In this document: positions 9,391-15,426 of the stretch, in pieces
Position numbering within the stretch: the first letter of the stretch is position 1
How the letters are laid out: the number at the start of each line of letters is the position of its first letter
Source of the DNA: Candidatus Woesearchaeota archaeon CG_4_10_14_0_2_um_filter_33_13
GTDB taxonomy: Archaea > Nanobdellota > Nanobdellia > Woesearchaeales > GW2011-AR9
Length of the DNA stretch: 36,312 nucleotides
Reading direction: 5' to 3'
NCBI GenBank assembly: GCA_002792115.1
Contig: PFNQ01000042.1
Location: forward strand, 1-36,312
Notes under the pieces: model-generated
Told to the model about the DNA's origin: nothing
Databases searched by the model: none
Seen by the model: the letters and a program-made list of their open reading frames with translations, nothing else
Program-made: the position numbers and the translations under genes

Positions 9391-9615
9391 TGCTGACCGA
9401 GATAATTCGGTTGTCCTGGAAAGGATGTTACCTAAACAGCCTCTTTCAAGTGATCTGCAATTAGTATGGTGTCTGGACTATAACTCACCATATGAACACC
9501 ACTCTTGAGAAGCTTGCTTTCGGAACGAAACAGATAACCTTTAAAACAAACTCGTAGGTTAAAAGACGATATGGCTTTGTTTAAGGCACTCTTTCACCGA
9601 GTCCAGAGGTCAGCA
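9391..9615 (+). ncRNA. Candidate structured RNA or long structured leader, class unknown
   Basis: The 317-nt gap between the MATE gene and the Lys-rich gene is less AT-rich than other gaps and has no convincing ORF. TGCTGACC (9391-9398) pairs perfectly with GGTCAGCA (9608-9615) as an 8-bp closing stem. Inside are hairpins: TCCT/AGGA with a GGAA tetraloop (9415-9426), TATGGTG/CACCATA (9465-9493), TTTCG/CGAAA (9518-9530) and TAACCT/AGGTTA. A TATA-like TTAAATA at 9364-9370 would start a transcript near 9390. I looked for RNase P conserved regions, the SRP core and 5S rRNA patterns and found none. It may be an independent RNA or the leader of the gene at 9639. The minus strand folds equally well. 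A 24-codon ORF at 9390-9464 is also possible but has no recognisable product. Confidence 0.45.
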
Positions 9616-9638
9616 AATTTATTTTTAGGTGAAGATCG

Positions 9639-9926
9639 ATGGTTGTAAAAAAGAAAGTTGTTAAAAGAGTTACTAAGAAAGTTGTTGCTAAGAAAGCCGT
9701 AAAGAAGAAAGTTGCAGCAAAAAAGGTTTTAATAAAGGCAAAAGTTGTTAAGAAAAAGCCGATTCTGAAGAAAGTTGTTAAAAAGTTGAAAGTTGTTAAG
9801 AAATTATTTGCTAAAAAACCAAAGAGAGTTTCTAAACCAACTAGGGTCGCTAGTGGTAAAGATAAAAGTGCTAAAGTTCAAAAATTAATCAAGTTAGCTA
9901 AAGCACGTAAAAAGAAAAGGAAATAA
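9639..9926 (+). CDS. Lys-rich histone H1-like basic protein
   Basis: 95 residues, 39 of them lysine (41 percent), built from irregular repeats of the KKVVKK/KKAVKKK type like the C-terminal tail of histone H1 or bacterial Hc1-like proteins. Such tails bind nucleic acid by charge and are usually disordered. No globular domain, zinc ligand or ribosomal protein signature is visible. A chromatin or RNA-binding role is inference from composition. The start is fixed by AGGTGA at 9627-9632, six bases before the ATG. The gene follows the structured RNA candidate and converges on the exonuclease gene, whose stop is only 6 nt away across a T-run. Confidence 0.7.
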   Translation: MVVKKKVVKRVTKKVVAKKAVKKKVAAKKVLIKAKVVKKKPILKKVVKKLKVVKKLFAKKPKRVSKPTRVASGKDKSAKVQKLIKLAKARKKKRK

Positions 9927-9932
9927 TTTTTT

Positions 9933-10658
9933 TTAATATTTTAAATTAGAATGAAAGTTTCGTTCTCTCATCTTTTCATAGGTAAAGTCTGCTAATGTCT
10001 TAAGGTTTTCAATATCTGCTAGGTTGTATTTAACTAGTAAGTTTAATGCTTCTTCACTTCCCCTTTTATATTTGTACCATAATCGTACTGCTTCAAAACC
10101 ATTAACATCTTGCAAATCATCGTCTCTTTGAATACCTAACTCTCTTTCTATTTTTTTTAGTCCACCAAAATAACCAAGGTCCTTCATCACATATCTTAAA
10201 TCAATATGAAACTTCTCTAAGTTTAATCCTGGAAATTTTGCTTTAAGGAAGGGAACATCAAAACATTTTCCATTAAAAGTTACTATTGTTTGATATTTAG
10301 CGATCTCTTCGGGAAAATGGTTTAAGTTTTTTCCGTTGATAAAAATTTTGCTTTCCTGCCCGTCGTATAAACCGATAAGGGTAAGATCATCTCTATCTCT
10401 GCTTAACCCGGTAGTTTCTATATCTAAAAAACAAGTTTTAAATTCCTTGTAAACTCGCCAATGCTCATTGTTTGGTAGGCGTTTAAGAAAAAAATGGTGA
10501 TCTTTGTTTTCCTTAGCTTGAATTGATTCTTGTAACACTTGTGAATGTTTTGGCTGTCTTTGTAGAAACTCTTGCCAAGTAAGAATATCGTTCTGCCACA
10601 ACTCTACTTCTTTCTGCTTATTTATTCCAGGAATATGTATGAATGAGTTTGTTAACAT
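9933..10658 (-). CDS. YprB-like DEDDy 3'-5' exonuclease (RNase H-like fold)
   Basis: 241 residues with the ordered acidic motifs of the RNase_H_2/YprB group: LDIETTG (Asp79, Glu81), TFNGKCFDVPFL (Asn129, Asp134), HIDLR and YNLADIENL (Tyr211, Asp215). That gives a complete DEDDy two-metal nuclease site. Members of this family are single-domain exonucleases whose DNA or RNA substrate is poorly defined. The first 70 residues are a helical extension without known motifs. TATTTAAA on the minus strand at about 10693-10686 lies 35 nt before the ATG, consistent with a leaderless start. It converges with the Lys-rich gene. Confidence 0.82.
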   Translation of the reverse strand: MLTNSFIHIPGINKQKEVELWQNDILTWQEFLQRQPKHSQVLQESIQAKENKDHHFFLKRLPNNEHWRVYKEFKTCFLDIETTGLSRDRDDLTLIGLYDGQESKIFINGKNLNHFPEEIAKYQTIVTFNGKCFDVPFLKAKFPGLNLEKFHIDLRYVMKDLGYFGGLKKIERELGIQRDDDLQDVNGFEAVRLWYKYKRGSEEALNLLVKYNLADIENLKTLADFTYEKMRERNFHSNLKY

Positions 10659-10775
10659 CTATCAACATTGGAGAGATTTCGTATGGTTTAAATACGTTTC
10701 GGGGTTACAGAATCTGATTATTGAATCGCTTTAAATATGTTTAATTAAAATTTGTTATCACTCTAAAGAGAAAAC

Positions 10776-10783
10776 TTTATAAA
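10776..10783 (+). promoter_or_regulatory. TATA box of the unknown gene at 10809
   Basis: TTTATAAA 33 nt before the ATG, with no ribosome binding site between: leaderless. Confidence 0.6.
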
Positions 10784-10808
10784 CTGGTTTTATTCCAATA
10801 ATCAAGCA

Positions 10809-11498
10809 ATGGGAAGCATATCAGGTATAGCATTAAGAGAAGCAAATGGAAATGTACACAAAACCTCCGGGTTAGCTCAAGATATTTCTTGGTTTGTAAA
10901 CAATATCAGGTTAGTCAATCAAGACCCAGAACATATTAGAAGATTTCTTAGAGAGTATAATTTTAACGGTGAGGATCATCAGGATTTAAGGCCAGTCGGT
11001 AATGGTTTAGTTGTTGTTGACATGCTTAAGAAACAAATTTTAAGATATCAAGATGTAACGGGGGTTGGTTATCTTGACGGTGTAATTATTACTGAAGATG
11101 CTAGAGATATGGTTATTGAATGGGGCAGAGACCCTGAACTGGATCATAATATCAAGGCTGCTTACCAAACAACTGATGAATTTGCAGATGAATATGCGTG
11201 TGTGAGATTTAGAGAGTTTCTTGATGCCAGTAGAGTTAAGAGAGTTTATGATCGTAGTATTCCCGATTCTGGTTCTATCCAATTAACAGGTATGACTATT
11301 GAAGAGATTGATAGAAGTATGAAGGGTAAACGATTACGTTTTGAATTTGATATGAGTCCATTTGAAGTTATTAGTTATACTCCTCGTAGTTCTCAAGGTG
11401 CAAATGAGTTGCAAGCTAAATTAGTTGAATTGGGTTTTGAAGCAAGTGGGTCTGAAAAAAAAGCTTGGGAAACTTGGGTTAGAGGTTGTACCAAATAA
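10809..11498 (+). CDS. Hypothetical soluble protein
   Basis: Not recognised. It has 229 residues with no signal peptide, membrane segment or cysteine cluster. It is fairly acidic with mixed alpha/beta character; the middle (GVGYLDGVIITEDARDMVIE) looks like strands alternating with helices, and the C-terminal part (about 195-225) has a helix-turn pattern ending in EKKAWETWVRGC. No catalytic motif stands out. The start is supported by a TATA box at the leaderless distance. It precedes a DedA-like membrane protein with a separate promoter, so no operon is implied. Confidence 0.6.
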   Translation: MGSISGIALREANGNVHKTSGLAQDISWFVNNIRLVNQDPEHIRRFLREYNFNGEDHQDLRPVGNGLVVVDMLKKQILRYQDVTGVGYLDGVIITEDARDMVIEWGRDPELDHNIKAAYQTTDEFADEYACVRFREFLDASRVKRVYDRSIPDSGSIQLTGMTIEEIDRSMKGKRLRFEFDMSPFEVISYTPRSSQGANELQAKLVELGFEASGSEKKAWETWVRGCTK

Positions 11499-11517
11499 TT
11501 TTTACATATAAGAATAA

Positions 11518-11525
11518 TTTATAAA
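11518..11525 (+). promoter_or_regulatory. TATA box of the DedA-like gene
   Basis: TTTATAAA exactly 30 nt before the ATG at 11548: leaderless. Confidence 0.65.
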
Positions 11526-11547
11526 CTTTAGTCTTATAGTTCTCCTT

Positions 11548-12069
11548 ATGAAAAGGAGGCAGATAATCTTTAGTCTTAGCAGTATCTTTTTTGCTATGGT
11601 GATTCTTTCTCTTACAATTGGTAGAGAGATTCTTTCCGGAGCGAAGGCAAGTCTAGTTTCTCTTGCAATAATTAATTTTTCGGGTTATTTATTTATCTTC
11701 TTGATGCCAGTAGAGGGTCTTGTACCAATATATACTGCAGCAGGTTATAACTGGTTTATTATTCTTGCAATTGTGTTGTTAACAGCGATAGTAGCTCAAA
11801 TAATTAATTATAGTGTTGGAAGTTTGATGAGTGAACAGTTTATTAAAGGATTGATTGGAGAAAAAAATTATCGTCGTTCTTATAAACACATTTCTAATCA
11901 TGGTGGCTGGATGATTTTATTGTTTAACATTTTGCCGCTGGCTTCTTCCGTACTATCTTTAATTGCTGGAATGATCAGATACGATATGAAGAAATTGTTG
12001 ATGTATTCTTTTATCGGTTTAGCTATTAAATATCTAGCTATGTTGTTTTTATTGGGTGCTTTGTTCTGA
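11548..12069 (+). CDS. DedA/VTT-domain (SNARE-associated) membrane protein
   Basis: 173 residues, mostly hydrophobic. There is an N-terminal membrane helix (8-26), a re-entrant-like stretch around MPVEGLVPIYTAAGY, a helix at 70-90, and the conserved GGWMILLFNILPLASSVLSL segment followed by GMIRYDMKKLLMYSFIG. This order matches the DedA/TMEM41/VTT superfamily, which includes lipid scramblases and flippases for polyprenyl phosphate or phospholipid. It is near the short end of the family. A lipid-transport role is inferred from the family. It has its own leaderless promoter. Confidence 0.75.
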   Translation: MKRRQIIFSLSSIFFAMVILSLTIGREILSGAKASLVSLAIINFSGYLFIFLMPVEGLVPIYTAAGYNWFIILAIVLLTAIVAQIINYSVGSLMSEQFIKGLIGEKNYRRSYKHISNHGGWMILLFNILPLASSVLSLIAGMIRYDMKKLLMYSFIGLAIKYLAMLFLLGALF

Positions 12070-12147
12070 GAAAGAATCAAGTATTTCTACAATTTCTGTC
12101 AATAACCAAAACATTTAAAACAGCTCTTCTTAATGTATAATGGGAAA

Positions 12148-13515
12148 ATGAATAAAGATCTAAGTGTATATTTGGGAGTAAGTAAAGGGAAACCATTAAA
12201 TTGGAATCCTAAACAAGAAAAGAATCCACATTTGATTACTGTGGGCGGTTCAGGTTCTGGGAAAACAGAAACTTTAAAGGCGATTATGCTGGAATTAAAG
12301 AAGAGTAAAGTGAGCTCTTTAATCCTAGACTTTCATAACGATTTCAAGATTTTTGCAGATAACTTAGTACAAATTGATAAAGCTACCCTACACCCATTAG
12401 AAGTACAAATTAATGAAAAACCGTTAGATGTCTGTTATAAAGTTTCTAAGATGATTGCTAATGTTTTTGTACTGGGAGATGTTCAAGAAGCTATTATCAG
12501 AGAAGCAATCAAAGTATTCTACATAAAATCTGGAATTAAAGATCTTAAGAAAGAGAATGATGGAACTATTGAATTAATGCCGTTCTCTTACTTTAGAGAC
12601 ATTATCTTTGATACACCAATCCAGAATCAAGGTGTTCCCAAATTATTAGCTAAGATTTCTGTTCTGTTCGATGTGGATTTGTTCATGAACGCTGATGGTA
12701 CTTCCATCTCCTTAGATACAATTATTAAAAATCTGAGTGTTATTGAATTGTTAAAGTTTCCAACAGATGAGGTTAAAGCTTTAGTTGCAGATTTATTATT
12801 AAAAAAACTGATTAATTTCTTATACATTAAAGGCAAGTCTGAAGATTATTGGTTATATGTGGTTATTGATGAAGCGCATAGAATGATGTATCCCGGTTCT
12901 CCAGTTGAACTCTTACTTAGAGAGTCTAGAAAGTATGGTGTTGGTATTATCTTAGCCTCACAAAGACCTACAGACTTTTCAGAAACGATTCTAGCGAATG
13001 CCGGAACTATTATTGCCTTTCAAGAATCTTTGGATAAGGATGCAGTATTCTTATCAAAACAATTACGGATTCCTAAAGTTAACTTTCAGAAATTAAAAAC
13101 TTCTGGGTTAGGATATTGTTTGTTCTCTTCAAAAGATGAAGCTGAAAAGGTTCAGATTACTTCGGTTAAGGATAGAAAAGAATATCAAGAAATTGCTAAG
13201 AATTTTGATGAAGAAGAACGTTCTGATTATTTTAATAAAGAACTTAAAAGGATTAAAAAGGAAAAGGATAGGTATAACAATTTAGAAGAGTCTAATAAAA
13301 AACAAGAAATTAAGATCAAGGAATTGGAGAAAGAAATTTCTTTAATTAACGGAACACTTGAACGAAAAGAGTATTTAATCAATAAACATGATATTGAAAC
13401 TAAGTCTCAGCAAAAAGAAATAATTAGGCTTAGCCATGAGAACGGTAAGCTTACTGAAAAGTTAGAGTTAAGAGACGAAAAGATTGAGAAGTTAGAAAAG
13501 AAGTTGAAGAAGTAA
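12148..13515 (+). CDS. HerA/VirB4-like ATPase with C-terminal coiled coil
   Basis: The first roughly 320 residues form a HerA-FtsK superfamily motor: Walker A GGSGSGKT, Walker B VVIDEAHR, and the downstream LASQRPTDFSETILANAGT that carries the sensor and arginine-finger region. The last 120 residues are highly charged heptad-like sequence (KELEKEISLINGTLERKEYL and following), a long coiled coil. HerA proteins are hexameric DNA translocases that pair with nucleases such as NurA in end resection; others act in conjugation, packaging or anti-phage systems. No nurA is adjacent, but an HNH gene follows 147 nt downstream. TTTAAAA at 12114 favours ATG 12148 (34 nt) over ATG 12133 (19 nt). Confidence 0.88.
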   Translation: MNKDLSVYLGVSKGKPLNWNPKQEKNPHLITVGGSGSGKTETLKAIMLELKKSKVSSLILDFHNDFKIFADNLVQIDKATLHPLEVQINEKPLDVCYKVSKMIANVFVLGDVQEAIIREAIKVFYIKSGIKDLKKENDGTIELMPFSYFRDIIFDTPIQNQGVPKLLAKISVLFDVDLFMNADGTSISLDTIIKNLSVIELLKFPTDEVKALVADLLLKKLINFLYIKGKSEDYWLYVVIDEAHRMMYPGSPVELLLRESRKYGVGIILASQRPTDFSETILANAGTIIAFQESLDKDAVFLSKQLRIPKVNFQKLKTSGLGYCLFSSKDEAEKVQITSVKDRKEYQEIAKNFDEEERSDYFNKELKRIKKEKDRYNNLEESNKKQEIKIKELEKEISLINGTLERKEYLINKHDIETKSQQKEIIRLSHENGKLTEKLELRDEKIEKLEKKLKK

Positions 13516-13589
13516 AAGGGTAATTGTGTTTAATTTGTGTTCATAAATTCATCTGTTCTATTTTTAGAATAAATCTTGAGTTTAAGTGT

Positions 13590-13615
13590 GTTCATTAATT
13601 AGTCAATTTATGAAC
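13590..13615. promoter_or_regulatory. Operator-like inverted repeat before the HNH cassette
   Basis: GTTCATTAATT and AATTTATGAAC are 11-base arms with one mismatch around a 4-base spacer, ending 4 nt before the TATA box TTTATAAA (13620-13627). A further copy of the arm, GTTCATAAATT, lies at 13539-13549. Repressor sites often sit like this next to archaeal TATA boxes. The downstream start has AGGTGAT at 13650-13656. Confidence 0.5.
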
Positions 13616-13662
13616 AAAATTTATAAATCCTAATTGTTTGCTTAATTAAAGGTGATATCAAA

Positions 13663-14097
13663 ATGGTTCGCAATATATTAAGTATGAAGACTTCTAATCC
13701 TTTTTTAGCTCAATCTAAACCAAAAACAAAAAGAGTTGCAATTAATAAAGATTTAAGAGAAAAAGTTTGGATTAAATATATGGGTAATAAGACAGAAGGA
13801 AAATGTTATTGTTGTGAAATTAAACCTATTCACTTTACTGATTTTTATGTTGGACATAATAAAGCGGTGGCAAACAATGGAAAAAATCATATTACAAATT
13901 TAAGACCTATTTGTAGAAGCTGTAATTTAGGAATGAAAACTAAAAGTATTGAATGGTATAAAAAGAAGTATTATTCTACTACAAAAAAAGGAACATCCAA
14001 AACAACAACTAAGAAGAAAATAGTTAAGAAGAAGGCAGTTAAAAAGAAAACGGGTATATTCTCAACAATGGGTAATATGAGAAATCCGTTTGGTTAA
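13663..14097 (+). CDS. HNH endonuclease with Lys-rich tail
   Basis: 144 residues. Residues 47-90 form an HNH fold: a zinc pair CYCC, then FYVGHNKAVANNGKNHITNL and the second pair ICRSCN. The His of GHN and the Asn of TNL supply the usual HNH catalytic and structural positions. HNH domains are nicking or double-strand nucleases found in homing, phage packaging, restriction and CRISPR proteins. From about residue 108 the tail is Lys-rich (KKKIVKKKAVKKK), probably for non-specific DNA contact, and the protein ends in NPFG. It has a TATA box, a ribosome site and an upstream operator-like repeat, and leads a three-gene run with gaps of 7 and 1 nt. Confidence 0.8.
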   Translation: MVRNILSMKTSNPFLAQSKPKTKRVAINKDLREKVWIKYMGNKTEGKCYCCEIKPIHFTDFYVGHNKAVANNGKNHITNLRPICRSCNLGMKTKSIEWYKKKYYSTTKKGTSKTTTKKKIVKKKAVKKKTGIFSTMGNMRNPFG

Positions 14098-14104
14098 ATC
14101 TCAA

Positions 14105-14518
14105 ATGTCAATAATTAAAAGATTAGTTGTTTTTATAAAAAGAATATTTGGGATAAAGAGGAGAAAAAGATATTCTAGACTAATGGTTGGTAATGAATTA
14201 CAACTTGAGGTTGGAAGTTATCTGGATGATAATTTTGGAATGAATGATTATGATTTCTATTACAAGGTTAAGTGGGGGAGAATACAAAGAAAATGTATTA
14301 AGAAAATGAAAAAAGGAGAAGATGCTTATCGTTTTAATACATATAAGATTACACCAAAAACCAATTCTGTTGACTTAATTGCCGTAAAGAAATACCACCA
14401 TTCACCAAAGAGACCAGTGAAAGTGGTTTGGAGAATTAAGTTATATCGAAACTACATTAAAGGAAATAATAAGAAAATAAAGCTACACCGCACTTCAGAT
14501 TGGAAAACTATTAAATAA
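14105..14518 (+). CDS. Small very basic protein, unknown
   Basis: Not recognised. About 137 residues, strongly basic throughout. The N-terminus (SIIKRLVVFIKRIFGIKRRKR) is an amphipathic, positively charged helix that could bind membrane or nucleic acid. The rest is strand-rich with many aromatic and Lys residues (WGRIQRKCIKKMKK, KVVWRIKLYR). I chose the ATG at 14105, 7 nt after the HNH stop; a TTG at 14090 would overlap the HNH gene. It lies in a close run between the HNH and small membrane genes, which suggests joint expression. Confidence 0.55.
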   Translation: MSIIKRLVVFIKRIFGIKRRKRYSRLMVGNELQLEVGSYLDDNFGMNDYDFYYKVKWGRIQRKCIKKMKKGEDAYRFNTYKITPKTNSVDLIAVKKYHHSPKRPVKVVWRIKLYRNYIKGNNKKIKLHRTSDWKTIK

Positions 14519-14519
14519 A

Positions 14520-14762
14520 ATGATTATTCAAAATATATTGATGATTATTGGTCTAACACTCGATATTATTGGAGTGATATATCTTGCCTTACCTATATTT
14601 AAAGATGAAAACAGAATAAAGGAAGAACGTTCTACTCTTTGGGGATTTAACCCACATACAAAAAAAAATATAATCTACGACATTAATAATGCTAAAAGCG
14701 GTATAATTTTTATAATAATGGGTTTTATTATGCAAATAGTAGGATATCTATTTTTTAGTTAG
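14520..14762 (+). CDS. Small two-helix membrane protein, unknown
   Basis: 80 residues with hydrophobic helices at about 4-28 and 60-79 joined by a charged loop of about 30 residues (PIFKDENRIKEERST and following). The ATG is one base after the stop of the preceding gene, so it is probably translated from the same mRNA as the HNH gene. Not recognised. A small membrane partner downstream of a nuclease recalls holin-like or toxin-type proteins, but nothing in the sequence proves this. Confidence 0.5.
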   Translation: MIIQNILMIIGLTLDIIGVIYLALPIFKDENRIKEERSTLWGFNPHTKKNIIYDINNAKSGIIFIIMGFIMQIVGYLFFS

Positions 14763-14915
14763 AAATAATTATGAAACAACAAATAATTTATAAACAAAAA
14801 CCAATTATTAACAAATAATAACAAGGTTGTTTAGTCTTTATTTCCTTTGTTAAATTGTTGTTTTATATTATCCCTATCCTTAACCCACTCTCCCACTGGA
14901 CAACCACGCACAACA

Positions 14916-14946
14916 TATATAAACAAATAATCTAGAACTAGTTCTA
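14916..14946 (+). promoter_or_regulatory. TATA box plus palindrome at the start site of the zinc-ribbon gene
   Basis: TATATAAA at 14916-14923 is 30 nt before the ATG. The perfect 14-bp palindrome TAGAACTAGTTCTA (14933-14946) covers the expected transcription start and the A of the ATG, a place where a bound protein would block RNA polymerase. In the 183-nt gap before this gene there is another TATA-like TTTATAAA at 14787-14794 with no ORF behind it. Confidence 0.5.
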
Positions 14947-15266
14947 TGAAATTAACATACACAACAAGAAACAATAGAATTAAGGTAGAGATTGAATCTA
15001 AAGCAGCTAAAGATGCTTTCAAAGAATTAGCAGAATTTCAAGAAGTTTTTGATGAAGCTAACTGCGGACTATGTAGTAAAGATGATTTGCAATTTACAGT
15101 TAGGACAGTTGAAGGTAATGACTTCTATGAATTAAGATGTAAGTCTTGTGGTGGAAAATTAGTTTTCGGTCAACATAAGTCCGGCGGTACTCTCTTCCCG
15201 AAAAGAAAACAGGATGACGGGTCTTACAAGAATAGGGGCTGGTTCAAGTGGAAACCGGAAGAGTAA
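14946..15266 (+). CDS. Zinc-ribbon protein, phage/plasmid-like, unknown function
   Basis: 106 residues: a helical N-terminal third, then two CxxC knuckles (Cys40/43 and Cys65/68) that would hold one zinc, and a conserved-looking C-terminal stretch (KLVFGQHKSGG, LFPKRK, GWFKW). The GQHK-GG-LFPKR-GW-KW pattern resembles small zinc-ribbon proteins I associate with phage and plasmid replication regions, but I cannot name a family. A single-strand nucleic-acid-binding role is a guess from the aromatic and basic C-terminus. It follows the HNH cassette but has its own leaderless promoter with a start-site palindrome. Confidence 0.65.
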   Translation: MKLTYTTRNNRIKVEIESKAAKDAFKELAEFQEVFDEANCGLCSKDDLQFTVRTVEGNDFYELRCKSCGGKLVFGQHKSGGTLFPKRKQDDGSYKNRGWFKWKPEE

Positions 15267-15426
15267 GTCTTCAGACCATTTAAAATTTATTTAATTTTTT
15301 TAGGTAGTAGCAAATCTTTTTTAACAAAAAGTCTTTAAATTTCCTGCCCAGATTTGTTTTTATATACACTAGAAGCAAATTAATTCTCACAAAACTATTA
15401 TAAATAAGCCTCTAAAATATAGTTTA

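Noticed and set aside
9391-9615. RNase P RNA on either strand
   Set aside because: The closing stem happens to resemble E. coli RNase P P1, but the conserved GAGGAAAGUCC and ACAGAA...GGCUUA regions are missing in the right places, so I left the class open.
13539-13615. CRISPR-like short repeats
   Set aside because: The GTTCATWAATT units are only 11 nt, differ in orientation and have no regular spacers; an operator explains them better.
14870-14912. Degenerate tRNA-Leu/Ser fragment or attachment site on the minus strand
   Set aside because: GTGGGAGAGTGGGTTAAGG looks like a D-arm region, but there is no anticodon arm, T-arm or acceptor stem, and no matching copy at another border.
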